A DNA stretch of 52,792 nucleotides, taken from assembly GCA_937897985.1 (NCBI GenBank), contig CALCBD010000022.1, positions 1 through 52,792 of the forward strand, given 5' to 3'. Below, in pieces: positions 43,526-52,483 of the stretch. The number at the start of each line of letters is the position of its first letter. The stretch's first letter is position 1. The position numbers were made by a program, and so were the translations under genes. This stretch comes from an uncultured Paludibacter sp. (GTDB taxonomy: Bacteria; Bacteroidota; Bacteroidia; Bacteroidales; Paludibacteraceae). The notes under the pieces are model-generated. The model was not told the origin of the DNA and did no database searches. It saw only the letters and a list, made by a program, of their open reading frames with translations.

Positions 43526-43800
43526 AATGCCGTTTTTTAAAAAGCTACGAATTGAAGAAGGAAGCGTAAAATGATGGAGAATAACTTCAACGATTTTTTT
43601 CAAAACAGAGCATTGAAGTTTTGAATTTTTCAAACTTAATAAATTCATATTTTAGTAGCTCCGGTTTAAACAGTGATGTTACTTTTGCATTCAGAATAGA
43701 AATCCCAACAGCAATCCGGGATTTATTTAATTACTTATTTATCAAACAATTGACAGCAAACAACAAAACTGTCTTATTTTTATATCTTTAATATTTTCAA
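43526..43800. other. Intergenic stretch between gldF and surE
   Basis: AT-rich; a -7-like TACTTTTG lies at 43680-43687, probably for surE. I searched by eye for remains of gldG (a large permease-like gene usually starts here) and see none. Confidence 0.5.
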
Positions 43801-44571
43801 ATGAATACAGCAACAAAAAAACCTTTGATATTAATTACCAACGATGATGGAGATCTGGCAAACGGAATTGAAGTATTAACCCGATTAATGCTTGAATTGG
43901 GTGAAGTTGTGGTGGTAGCTCCGGATGGTCCGCGTTCGGCACAATCCAATGCTTTAACAGTAACACATCCGATTCGGTTTAAACTGCTCGAATCATCCGA
44001 ACACCTAACCCGTTATTCGTGCACCGGAACACCCACCGATTGTGTAAAACTGGCATTAAATGAAATTCTCGACCGCAAACCTGATCTTTTGGTTTCGGGC
44101 ATCAACCACGGTTCAAATGCAGCTATCAATGTTATTTATTCGGGCACAATGGGTGCAGTACTCGAAGGTTGCGAGAATGATATTAGTTCAATTGGCTTCT
44201 CCATCGACGATCATTCAATGAATGCTGATTTTTCGTATTTCGGGAAATATATTTTACAAATTACACGCAAAGTGCTTGAACAGGGACTTCCTTCGGGTAT
44301 CTGCCTGAATGTCAACAGCCCGAAGAATGAAATAAAAGGCATACGTATAAGCCGGCAATGTTCGGGTCACTGGGCAAAGGAATTCGCAAGAAGAGCTGAT
44401 CCACAGGGACGAACTTACTTCTGGCTTACCGGGCATTTTGAAAACCACGAACCTGATGCAGATGACACTGATGAATGGGCAATTGCCAATGGTTACATTT
44501 CAATTGTACCCACCAAAATTGACCTTACCGCTTATGATATGATTAACACACTGAAAAAATGGAATTTATAA
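43801..44571 (+). CDS. surE: 5'/3'-nucleotidase SurE
   Basis: Metal-dependent nucleoside monophosphatase of 256 residues. LILITNDDG (residues 9-17) carries the two metal-binding Asp, and GPRSAQSNALT, SCTGTPTDCVKLAL, SGINHGSN and YSGTMGAVLEG follow in the family's order. Cytoplasmic, acting on nucleotide and polyphosphate pools, often in stress response. A small membrane protein gene follows 25 bases downstream. Confidence 0.96.
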   Translation: MNTATKKPLILITNDDGDLANGIEVLTRLMLELGEVVVVAPDGPRSAQSNALTVTHPIRFKLLESSEHLTRYSCTGTPTDCVKLALNEILDRKPDLLVSGINHGSNAAINVIYSGTMGAVLEGCENDISSIGFSIDDHSMNADFSYFGKYILQITRKVLEQGLPSGICLNVNSPKNEIKGIRISRQCSGHWAKEFARRADPQGRTYFWLTGHFENHEPDADDTDEWAIANGYISIVPTKIDLTAYDMINTLKKWNL

Positions 44572-44596
44572 AAGAACGGAACTAAAAATTTTATCG

Positions 44597-44887
44597 ATGA
44601 ATTTAGAAAAATTCAACAAATTTCATTACGGATTTATTACCGGATTAATTATTCCTGTTTTGTTTATCTGGCTGTATCTGAGTCGGTTTTACCCACACGA
44701 CATCCCTTTTTCAGAAATTATACGCGAATTATATCCCGGAATATTAATGGGTAAATTGCTGTTACTCTCGGCAATACCAAATCTTTTGCTGGTGTATGTT
44801 TTTTACAAACAGGACAGTTTTAAATTTGCAACAGGCCTGATTACAGGGGCAATGCCTTACCTTATTCCCGGATTTTTTATGCTTTGA
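44597..44887 (+). CDS. Small membrane protein of unknown function
   Basis: The 96-residue protein has about three hydrophobic segments (residues 12-28, 50-70 and 78-95) and no recognised domain. It starts 25 bases after surE on the same strand, so it is probably co-transcribed. I do not recognise the family. Confidence 0.7.
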   Translation: MNLEKFNKFHYGFITGLIIPVLFIWLYLSRFYPHDIPFSEIIRELYPGILMGKLLLLSAIPNLLLVYVFYKQDSFKFATGLITGAMPYLIPGFFML

Positions 44888-44946
44888 AAAAAGGATTTTT
44901 AAGTTGTCAGTGAGTGTAGCTTTGAAATCAAAACATACAGCGACAA

Positions 44947-45501
44947 TTATTGAGCACTCTTTACTTTATAACTGGTACTGGTTTTACCTTTTACGATATT
45001 AGTCAGTTTGGATTTCAACAATTGGCGTCTGATAGGCGACACTTTATCCGTAAAAAGATTACCTTCAAGATGATCATATTCGTGCTGAACGACACGAGCC
45101 CTGAAACCTTCAAATACTTCAGTGTGTTCAGTAAAATCAGCATCAAAATACTTAATTTTAATTTTTTCGGAGCGCGGCACACTCTCATGTATTCCCGGAA
45201 TGCTTAAACAGCCTTCCTCTGCAAGTACAGTTTCCTCACCAAATTCAATGATTGTGGGATTGATCATGGCAACTTTGAAAGCTGACATTTCGGGGTCGTC
45301 TTCTTTAAACGACACCAAATCGATAACAATAATACGAATGGGAAGTCCTACCTGAGGAGCAGCCAGTCCGACACCGTCGGCATGATACATTGTTTCGAAC
45401 ATATTATCAATTAAATCACTGAGATGAAGGTAATCCTTTGAAATCGGTTCGGCTACTTTTCTTAACACAGCCGTCCCGTAAGTATAAATAGGTAATATCA
45501 T
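44947..45501 (-). CDS. def: Peptide deformylase
   Basis: Removes the N-formyl group from new proteins. The three motifs are intact: GVGLAAPQ (residues 43-50), EEGCLSIPG with metal-binding Cys98, and QHEYDHLEG with His140, Glu141 and His144. The 184-residue length is normal. Transcription probably starts upstream in the 182-base gap to ruvX, which also holds a heptamer array. Confidence 0.97.
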   Translation of the reverse strand: MILPIYTYGTAVLRKVAEPISKDYLHLSDLIDNMFETMYHADGVGLAAPQVGLPIRIIVIDLVSFKEDDPEMSAFKVAMINPTIIEFGEETVLAEEGCLSIPGIHESVPRSEKIKIKYFDADFTEHTEVFEGFRARVVQHEYDHLEGNLFTDKVSPIRRQLLKSKLTNIVKGKTSTSYKVKSAQ

Positions 45502-45620
45502 TGTTATTTTTATATGTATTTTATTTGTATTTTATATGCATTCTATTTGTTAATTATCCTTCATTTAACAGATAAAAATTCTTCAATAAAACCTCATAAC
45601 ACACTAATATCCTGTTAATT

Positions 45621-45676
45621 ATGAATTATGAATTATGAATTATGAATTATGAATTATTAATTATTAATTATTAATT
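45621..45676. repeat. Tandem heptamer array between def and ruvX
   Basis: Five copies of ATGAATT (45621-45655) run into three copies of the variant ATTAATT. The unit is the same as in the 18807-18870 array and in the flanks of the four-helix-bundle gene. Confidence 0.95.
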
Positions 45677-45683
45677 AAAAAAA

Positions 45684-46097
45684 CTATCTCCTGCTTTCCA
45701 TATAACTTTGTAAAATTATTGTAGCCGAAATTTTATCAACAAGTTCTTTATTCTGTCTGTTTTTTTTGTTCAGTCCGGCTTCGAGCATTGTTCTGTGAGC
45801 CAATACTGAGCTAAAACGCTCATCGGCATATACAAGTTCGATATGAGGAAATTTTTTTTGTAACCCTGCGACAAAAGCTCTGACATACTGCATTGATTCT
45901 GAATCATCTCCATTCATTTGTCTCGCTAAACCGACTACAAATTTTTCGACAGGTTCATGTGCTGTATATTTTTCGATATAATCAAATATCTCATGCGAGA
46001 GCACGGTATCCAAACCGTTGGCTGTAATTTGAAGCGGATCGGTAACTGCAAGTCCCACACGCTTTTTGCCATAATCGATTGCCATTATCCGGGCCAT
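45684..46097 (-). CDS. ruvX: RuvX/YqgF-family nuclease
   Basis: A predicted RNase H-fold nuclease of 137 residues, named for Holliday junction resolution and also involved in 16S rRNA 5' maturation. MAIDYGKKRVGLAVTDPL carries the first catalytic Asp (residue 8); VVGLARQMNGDDSE, VYADERFSS and DKISATIILQSYM complete the family pattern. It lies upstream of def on the same strand with the heptamer array between. A -7 box TAACTTTG lies at 46128-46121. Confidence 0.95.
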   Translation of the reverse strand: MARIMAIDYGKKRVGLAVTDPLQITANGLDTVLSHEIFDYIEKYTAHEPVEKFVVGLARQMNGDDSESMQYVRAFVAGLQKKFPHIELVYADERFSSVLAHRTMLEAGLNKKNRQNKELVDKISATIILQSYMESRR

Positions 46098-46203
46098 TTT
46101 ATTGCTTTTAATTTAAGCTGCAAAGTTAGTAAATAAAAGCATATTTTTGGACACAGGCTGCTAATTAAGGTTAGTTTGTGTGAAACAATGCTGCATAATT
46201 TAG

Positions 46204-46211
46204 TATCTTTG
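46204..46211 (+). promoter_or_regulatory. -7 element of lpxH
   Basis: TATCTTTG, 53 bases upstream of the lpxH ATG. The nearest TTTG is at 46175-46178, a longer spacing than usual. Confidence 0.5.
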
Positions 46212-46264
46212 CCGGTGTAAGCAATATCTATGCTTCAAATACGAATTTAAAAATTAAAAAATCA

Positions 46265-47002
46265 ATGATATATTTTATTTCGGATGCGCATCTCGGTTCG
46301 CGATTGATGAAGGATTCAAAGGAACATGAGAAAAAAGTGGTCGACTGGCTGGACAAAATAAAAACCGATGCCACAGCGGTCTATTTAATGGGTGACATGT
46401 TCGATTTCTGGTACGAGTATAAAACTGTAGTCCCGAAAGGTTATGTACGGTTTTTGGGTAAACTGGCACAGTTGGTCGACAGCGGAATTGAAATCCATTT
46501 TTTCACGGGCAATCATGACATCTGGACATTCGGATATCTCGAAAAAGAGGTAGGGTTAATAGTGCATCGTGAACCAATCACTGTCCGGCTGGGAAATAAA
46601 AATTTTTATCTTGCTCATGGCGATGGCTTATACGCTGAGGACAAAGGATTTAAAATTATCAGAAGCATTTTTCACAGTCCGTTGGCACAAAAACTCTTCA
46701 GGTTGGTACCACCCCAGCTGGGACAGGAATTCGGATTCAACTGGTCGAAAAGGAACAGGGAAAAAATTTTACATATCGAAAATAAATTTTTAGGTGAAGA
46801 AGATGAAAATCTCGTTGTTTTTTCCAAAAAATATGTACTCGATCACAATGACATTGATTTTCTTGTGTTCGGACACAGGCATATAGCACTTGATTTGGAA
46901 ATAAAAAAAGGAAAAAGAGTAATTATTCTGGGCGATTTTGTTTCAGCATTTACATTCGGTGTTTTCGACGGCGAAAATTTCAGGCTCGAATATCCTGATT
47001 AA
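46265..47002 (+). CDS. lpxH: UDP-2,3-diacylglucosamine diphosphatase (LpxH)
   Basis: Makes lipid X in lipid A synthesis. The 245-residue calcineurin-like phosphoesterase shows DAHLG (Asp7, His9), GDMFDFW (Asp44), GNHD (82-85), AHGD and FGHRH, the five metal-ligand blocks, in order. It ends 14 bases before the first GH53 gene; co-transcription is possible but there is no functional link. The cytoplasmic membrane surface is its usual place of action. Confidence 0.92.
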   Translation: MIYFISDAHLGSRLMKDSKEHEKKVVDWLDKIKTDATAVYLMGDMFDFWYEYKTVVPKGYVRFLGKLAQLVDSGIEIHFFTGNHDIWTFGYLEKEVGLIVHREPITVRLGNKNFYLAHGDGLYAEDKGFKIIRSIFHSPLAQKLFRLVPPQLGQEFGFNWSKRNREKILHIENKFLGEEDENLVVFSKKYVLDHNDIDFLVFGHRHIALDLEIKKGKRVIILGDFVSAFTFGVFDGENFRLEYPD

Positions 47003-47016
47003 AAAAAATAAAGTGT

Positions 47017-48051
47017 ATGAATAAATTTACTTTTAAGTTAATACTTCTTTTCCTGGTTGCCGGCTGCAATTTCAATATCACGATGGCAAAGAAAAAGAAT
47101 GTTGAAGTTTTTGCCAAAGGTGCTGACATTAGCTGGTTACCTCAAATGGAAAAAAGCGGTTATCAATTTTTTGACAAAAACGGAAAAGCTGAAGACTGTT
47201 TCATAATTCTAAAAAATCACGGCATTAATTCCATTCGTTTGCGCACGTGGGTCAATCCTTCGGACGATCCGATGAGCGGGCACTGCAGCAGGGATGAAAC
47301 TGTGGAAATGGCCCGACGTGCCAAATCCTTTGGTATGGAGGTGATGATAGATTTTCATTACAGCGATTCGTGGGCCGATCCGGCAAAACAGATAAAACCG
47401 AAAGCATGGGAAAATCTTGATTTTGAAAATTTAAAGAAGGCCCTCTATGATTACACCTTTGATGTAATGATGGCTTTGAAAACTGCAGGTATCACACCCA
47501 AATGGGTTCAGGTGGGCAATGAAATTCCCACAGGAATGATTTATCCCGAAGGTCACACCGATCAGTGGCCGCAACTCGTGCAACTCATTAACCGTGGCTA
47601 CGATGCAATAAAAGCAGTTTCGCCAGCGACAAAGGTAATTCTCCATGTCGATCAGGGGAATAACAACCTGCGTTTTCGCAACTGGTTTGACAATGCAACA
47701 AAATACGGTGCAAAATATGATGTCATTGGTTTGTCATTTTATCCCTACTGGCTCGATAATAAGCCGGATTATACAGAAGTAGCCGACAGCCTGAGCTTTA
47801 ATATGAATGATATGGTTACACGTTACGGCAAAGAAGTAATGGTGGTCGAGGTGGGAGGCGAAGATAATAAACCTGAAAATACATTCAACATGCTGAAAGA
47901 GGTAATAAAAATTACAAAATCGGTGAAACAAAACAGGGGAACCGGAGTTTTTTACTGGGAACCGGAAGGTGCACGCAGCTGGAGTCAATATCCGTTAAGT
48001 TGCTGGGGTAGCGATGGTAAACCCACAAAAGCACTACAGGCTTTCAAATAA
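47017..48051 (+). CDS. GH53 endo-beta-1,4-galactanase lipoprotein (first copy)
   Basis: Cuts beta-1,4-galactan side chains of pectin and arabinogalactan. The 344-residue protein has a lipoprotein signal with lipobox LVAGC (Cys17), so it should be exposed at the cell envelope. GH53 signatures: KGADISWLPQMEKSG, SIRLRTWVNP, DFHYSDSWADPAKQ, WVQVGNE with acid/base Glu169, and VMVVEVG with nucleophile Glu278. It is followed by a second GH53 gene. No SusC/SusD genes are beside it, unlike in typical polysaccharide utilisation loci. Confidence 0.92.
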   Translation: MNKFTFKLILLFLVAGCNFNITMAKKKNVEVFAKGADISWLPQMEKSGYQFFDKNGKAEDCFIILKNHGINSIRLRTWVNPSDDPMSGHCSRDETVEMARRAKSFGMEVMIDFHYSDSWADPAKQIKPKAWENLDFENLKKALYDYTFDVMMALKTAGITPKWVQVGNEIPTGMIYPEGHTDQWPQLVQLINRGYDAIKAVSPATKVILHVDQGNNNLRFRNWFDNATKYGAKYDVIGLSFYPYWLDNKPDYTEVADSLSFNMNDMVTRYGKEVMVVEVGGEDNKPENTFNMLKEVIKITKSVKQNRGTGVFYWEPEGARSWSQYPLSCWGSDGKPTKALQAFK

Positions 48052-48088
48052 TTAAATTTCCGCCAAACAATGTCAATTGATTATGTGT

Positions 48089-49147
48089 ATGAAAAACCGG
48101 ACAAAAGCAAATCTGATATTAATAATTATTTTTTCGTTGGTAATCTTTATGTTTGCCTGCAAAGAAAAATCACCGGTCGAACCTGAACCGAAACCGACTG
48201 ACACCGACAGTACATTTGTAAAAGGAGCCGATATCAGCTGGCTAACCGAGATGGAAGCCTCCGGAAAAAAATTCTATTCAAAATCGGGCAAAGAAACGGA
48301 ATGCACTGCATTGATCAAAAGTCTGGGAATGAACACAATCCGATTACGTGTCTGGGTAAACCCGGCTAATAAATGGTGTAACAGCGAAGATTTATTAATT
48401 AAAGCTAAACGTGCTAAAGATCTTGGAATGCGAATAATGATTGACTTTCACTACAGCGATTCATGGGCAGATCCTTCCAAACAAAACAAGCCATCTGCAT
48501 GGGCTTCTCTCAATATCGACGAACTTAAAACTGCAGTCGGAAATCACACACGCGATGTACTCGGAATTTTAAAGCAAAACAATATCAACCCCGAATGGGT
48601 ACAGGTGGGAAATGAAACCGGGAACGGTATGCTTTGGGACACAGGTAAAGCTTCGGTTTCGATGGCAGGATATGCTCAATTGAATAATGCCGGATACGAT
48701 GCTGTTAAAGAAATATTCCCTTCGACGAAAGTCATAATACATGTACAGAACGGATACGATAACGGCCTGTACAGATGGATTTTTGACGGACTAAAGAATA
48801 ACAATGCCAAATGGGATGTTATCGGACTTTCACTTTATCCCAACTGGTACAAAACTCCCAACGACTGGCAAAGTGCTAATATCGACTGTCTGAATAACAT
48901 GAACGATATGGTAAGCCGTTATGGAAAAGAAGTGATGGTGGTGGAATGCGGAATGAGCTGGGATGCCGGAACTGCAGCTAAAAGTTTTCTGAGCGACCTG
49001 ATTGTGAAAGTTAAATCCGTCGCGAATAAAAAAGGACTTGGCGTTATTTACTGGGAACCGGAAGCTTACGGACAGTGGCAGGGATATTCGCTCGGTGCAT
49101 TCGACAACTCCGGAAAACCAACCACGGCTTTGGATGCCTTTCAATAA
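48089..49147 (+). CDS. GH53 endo-beta-1,4-galactanase lipoprotein (second copy)
   Basis: Tandem paralogue of the preceding gene (KGADISWLTEMEASG, DFHYSDSWADPSKQ, WVQVGNE with Glu176, VMVVE with Glu286). The mature protein follows a lipobox FMFAC (Cys24) and a short Pro/Glu/Thr-rich linker (PVEPEPKPTDTDS). The frame opens at a TTG at 48077; ATGs at 48083 and 48089 are both possible, and I take 48089 (352 residues) because it gives a standard signal peptide. The copies have clearly diverged, so they may differ in chain-length preference. Confidence 0.9.
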   Translation: MKNRTKANLILIIIFSLVIFMFACKEKSPVEPEPKPTDTDSTFVKGADISWLTEMEASGKKFYSKSGKETECTALIKSLGMNTIRLRVWVNPANKWCNSEDLLIKAKRAKDLGMRIMIDFHYSDSWADPSKQNKPSAWASLNIDELKTAVGNHTRDVLGILKQNNINPEWVQVGNETGNGMLWDTGKASVSMAGYAQLNNAGYDAVKEIFPSTKVIIHVQNGYDNGLYRWIFDGLKNNNAKWDVIGLSLYPNWYKTPNDWQSANIDCLNNMNDMVSRYGKEVMVVECGMSWDAGTAAKSFLSDLIVKVKSVANKKGLGVIYWEPEAYGQWQGYSLGAFDNSGKPTTALDAFQ

Positions 49148-49275
49148 ACAGGTACCTGCCCGAAAATCATTACACATGTTTTGACAAAATGTGCAAATGT
49201 CTGATTATTTTCATCAAATATGTATTAATAAAAATATATTCAACTATTTTTAATAACACATTTATTAAAAAATAT

Positions 49276-49283
49276 TACTTTTG
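49276..49283 (+). promoter_or_regulatory. -7 element of the acyltransferase gene
   Basis: TACTTTTG, 51 bases upstream of the ATG at 49335. No clear -33 box at normal spacing. Confidence 0.5.
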
Positions 49284-49334
49284 TGTGAAATTTTGCCTGA
49301 TCAAATTTCCTGATGTTTTTTATTAAATAAGTGA

Positions 49335-50402
49335 ATGAAAGATACCATAGCTCCTATTGATCGTAGTATACTTAAAGCTGAACTGAACAAAGACAGATTC
49401 TTACGACCAACTAATAAAGCTCAAAACGAAATTTATGTGGTTGATGCCCACAACTCACCCAATGTGATGCTCGAAATCGGGCGACTCAGAGAGCTATCGT
49501 TTCGCTCGGGCGGTGGTGGAACAGGTGCCGAAATCGATACCGACAAATATGATTATATGGATCAACCCTACAAACAGCTAATTGTATGGGATCCTGAAGC
49601 TGAAGAAATTATCGGTGGTTACAGGTATCTGACCGGAAAAGATGTGAAAATTGACGAAAATGGTCAGCCTGAATTTGTAATGTCGCATCTCTTCAAATTC
49701 AGTCCAAAGTTTATACAGGATTTTCTGCCTTATTGCATTGAACTCGGTCGTGCTTTTGTTCAACCTGATTATCAGACTGCTAAAATGGGAAACAAAAGCC
49801 TTTTCGCACTCGATAATTTATGGGATGGACTCGGAGCATTGATTCATTCCAATAAAAATGCACGTTACTTTGTGGGTAAAGTTACCATTTACAATGATTA
49901 TCCTGCTATTGCCCGTGAATTGATTTATGAATATATGTTTCGGTATTTCCCCGACCCTGATCAAATCATCAGACCAAAAAATGAAGTGAATGTCAGTGCG
50001 GAAGTTAAAAAATTAGCCAAATCATTATTTTCGGGTGATGATGCAAATGCCGATTATAAAGCACTTCAGAAAGCTGTAAGAAAAGAAGGTGAGACAATTC
50101 CGCCACTTTTCAATGCATATATCGGTTTGTCGGATACGATGCGTATGTTTGGAAGTGCAATCGATCATGATTTTGGCTCGACCTACGAAACAGGCATTTT
50201 AGTTACAATGGCCGATTTACTCGAAACGAAAAGAAAAAGATATATCGATCCTTATATCGAATATCTTAAATCTGTCATCGAAAAAAGAAAACTGGCAAAA
50301 AAATTAGCACGGGAGCAGAAACTGGCCCGACAAATAGAAAAAAAGGAAAAGAGAGAAAATAAAAGGCAACTTAAAGCTTCGAAAAAAGCTGATAAAAAAT
50401 AG
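49335..50402 (+). CDS. Lipid N-acyltransferase, GlsB/OlsB-like
   Basis: GNAT-fold acyltransferase of 355 residues. ELSFRSGGGGTG, DQPYKQLIVWDPEAEEIIGGYRYL and CIELGRAFVQPDYQ are features of the OlsB/hemolysin-type N-acyltransferases; in Bacteroides the GlsB member makes the first step of glycine lipid synthesis by acylating glycine with a 3-hydroxy fatty acid. The C-terminal 40 residues are a Lys/Arg-rich helix (KLAKKLAREQKLARQIEKK) that could hold the enzyme to the membrane. The O-acyltransferase partner GlsA is not next to it; the next gene is the convergent argS. Glycine versus ornithine as substrate is undecided. Confidence 0.78.
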   Translation: MKDTIAPIDRSILKAELNKDRFLRPTNKAQNEIYVVDAHNSPNVMLEIGRLRELSFRSGGGGTGAEIDTDKYDYMDQPYKQLIVWDPEAEEIIGGYRYLTGKDVKIDENGQPEFVMSHLFKFSPKFIQDFLPYCIELGRAFVQPDYQTAKMGNKSLFALDNLWDGLGALIHSNKNARYFVGKVTIYNDYPAIARELIYEYMFRYFPDPDQIIRPKNEVNVSAEVKKLAKSLFSGDDANADYKALQKAVRKEGETIPPLFNAYIGLSDTMRMFGSAIDHDFGSTYETGILVTMADLLETKRKRYIDPYIEYLKSVIEKRKLAKKLAREQKLARQIEKKEKRENKRQLKASKKADKK

Positions 50403-50431
50403 TTTGTTTTTAATATATTTCAAATAATTAA

Positions 50432-50476
50432 GGGCTGCAATCCTCCATATCTTCTGATATTCCCGGATTGCAGCCC
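50432..50476 (+). terminator. Terminator of the acyltransferase gene
   Basis: GGGCTGCAATCC (50432-50443) pairs perfectly with GGATTGCAGCCC (50465-50476) around a 21-base loop; CGATTTTTCTT follows. It separates the convergent argS. Confidence 0.9.
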
Positions 50477-50562
50477 CGATTTTTCTTAATTTATTACCTG
50501 TCTTTATTGTTCAGGTGAAAACTTTACATTTATAGTTAAAATGAACTAAAGCTTTTCATATC

Positions 50563-52356
50563 TTACATTCTTTCAGGCACTTCAATTCCAAGCAATAACA
50601 TACCTGTCTTAATTACTTTGGCTACAGATGCCGAAAGTGCCAAACGAAAATATTTCACAGCTTCGTTCTCTTCCTTTAAAATACTGAAATCGTGGTAAAA
50701 CTGATTATATTCCTTTACCAGTTCGAACTCATAATTGGCAATAAGTGCTGGACTAAATTCATCTCCGGCTTCTTTGATTATGGCCGGAAATTCAGAAAGT
50801 AACTGGATAATATAACTTTCCTTTTCGGAAATCTCAATAGTTTTATCTATTTCGGGCGTCAAACCGATTCCCTGTTCAGCTGCTTTGCGCAACACCGACT
50901 TAATACGGGCATGGGTATATTGAATGAACGGACCGGTATTCCCGTTAAAATCAATAGATTCTTTGGGGTTAAAAGTCATATTTTTACGCGGATCTACTTT
51001 CAGAATAAAATACTTCAGGGCTCCGAGTCCTACCATTCGGGCAATATTTTCAATTTCGTCGGGAGTACAATTATCCAGTTTTCCGAGTTCCATCGAAGTT
51101 TCACGGGCAGTATCAATCATCTCGGACATTAAATCATCGGCATCTACTACAGTACCTTCACGGCTTTTCATCTTACCTTCGGGCAATTCCACCATTCCGT
51201 ACGAAAAGTGAACAAGGTCCTTACCCCAGCTGTATCCCAGCTTATCGAGCAAAATTGACAACACCTGAAAATGGTAATTCTGTTCATTTCCAACAACATA
51301 AACCATTTTTTTAATATCAAAATCGTTGTAGCGCAACTTTGCAGTTCCTATGTCCTGAGTCATATAAACCGAAGTTCCATCGGCACGCAGAAGTAGTTTT
51401 TCATCTAATCCTTTCGATGTTAAATCAGCCCAGACCGATTTATCTTCGCGCTGATAGAAGGATTTTTCGGCGACACCGCGTTCCACTTCCGACTTTCCGG
51501 TAAGATATGTTTGTGATTCGTAATAAATTTTATCAAAGTCGACACCCATTTGTTGATAGGTTGCATCAAAACCGGCATATACCCAACTATTCATAGTCTC
51601 CCAAAGCTGACGTACTTCAGGGTCGTTGTTTTCCCAGGCGACCAGCATTTTCTGAGCTTCCAGCATCAGAGGAGCCGATTTTTTGGCTTCCTCTTCGGTC
51701 ATTCCCTGAGCAACTAATTCTTTGATTTCAGTTTTGTAGGCTTTATCAAATTCAACATAGTATTTCCCCACCAAATGATCCCCCTTCATACCCGAACTTT
51801 CGGGAGTTTCGCCATTACCGAAAAGTTTCCATGCCAGCATCGATTTGCAGATATGAATTCCCCTATCGTTTACAATATTTGTTTTTATAACTTTCCAACC
51901 ATTTGCTTTTTGAATTTCGGCAATGCTGAAACCGAGCAAATTGTTCCGGATATGTCCCAAATGAAGCGGTTTATTGGTGTTAGGCGATGAATATTCAATC
52001 ATCATAATGTCCGAATCGTCATTTACTGATTTCAATCCGTAGCGCTCGTCGGAATTAATTTCGTTCAGCAAATCAATCCAGTAAGTTTTATTGATCGACA
52101 GATTAAGGAAACCTTTGATAACGTTAAATTCTGATATAAATGAACTGTTTTCGAGCATATACTGACCAATTTCCTGTCCTGCTCCTTCGGGTGATTTGCG
52201 TGCTGCTTTTACAAAGGGAAAAACAACGACGGTAATATCACCTTTGAATTCTTTTTTGGTTTTCTGAATCTGTATTTGTTGAAGTTCAGTTTCAACATTA
52301 TATAACGCCCTGACCGATTGTGCCACGGCAGCCTGAATGGTTGCTTCTAAGTTCAT
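50563..52356 (-). CDS. argS: Arginyl-tRNA synthetase
   Basis: Charges tRNA-Arg. The 597-residue class I synthetase has an N-terminal tRNA-binding domain (1-110), the HIGH-type motif HLGH (132-135) in SSPNTNKPLHLGHIRNN, and the KMSKS-region GKMKSREGTVV. The DALR anticodon domain is at the C-terminus, ending LLGIEVPERM. A -7 box TATCTTTG lies at 52389-52382, 26 bases upstream of the ATG, directly behind the terminator of the next gene. Confidence 0.97.
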   Translation of the reverse strand: MNLEATIQAAVAQSVRALYNVETELQQIQIQKTKKEFKGDITVVVFPFVKAARKSPEGAGQEIGQYMLENSSFISEFNVIKGFLNLSINKTYWIDLLNEINSDERYGLKSVNDDSDIMMIEYSSPNTNKPLHLGHIRNNLLGFSIAEIQKANGWKVIKTNIVNDRGIHICKSMLAWKLFGNGETPESSGMKGDHLVGKYYVEFDKAYKTEIKELVAQGMTEEEAKKSAPLMLEAQKMLVAWENNDPEVRQLWETMNSWVYAGFDATYQQMGVDFDKIYYESQTYLTGKSEVERGVAEKSFYQREDKSVWADLTSKGLDEKLLLRADGTSVYMTQDIGTAKLRYNDFDIKKMVYVVGNEQNYHFQVLSILLDKLGYSWGKDLVHFSYGMVELPEGKMKSREGTVVDADDLMSEMIDTARETSMELGKLDNCTPDEIENIARMVGLGALKYFILKVDPRKNMTFNPKESIDFNGNTGPFIQYTHARIKSVLRKAAEQGIGLTPEIDKTIEISEKESYIIQLLSEFPAIIKEAGDEFSPALIANYEFELVKEYNQFYHDFSILKEENEAVKYFRLALSASVAKVIKTGMLLLGIEVPERM

Positions 52357-52381
52357 TTTTTTGTAGTGTTTTTTAAGGCTG

Positions 52382-52389
52382 CAAAGATA
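52382..52389 (-). promoter_or_regulatory. -7 element of argS
   Basis: TATCTTTG on the minus strand, 25 bases before the argS ATG; no good -33 box at 19 bases. Confidence 0.55.
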
Positions 52390-52420
52390 CTAAAATCTGC
52401 GAAATTGCTAAATACTAAAA

Positions 52421-52456
52421 TTGCCTGCTCCAAAATGTTTATTTTGAAACAGGCAA
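52421..52456 (-). terminator. Terminator of the partial outer-membrane protein gene
   Basis: TTGCCTG (52421-52427) pairs with CAGGCAA (52450-52456), and the inner CAAAAT pairs with ATTTTG. On the minus strand TTTTAGTATTT follows. It lies between the barrel gene's stop and the argS promoter. Confidence 0.7.
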
Positions 52457-52483
52457 CCAAAAGGTGTGGAATCTTTCAGAGAG

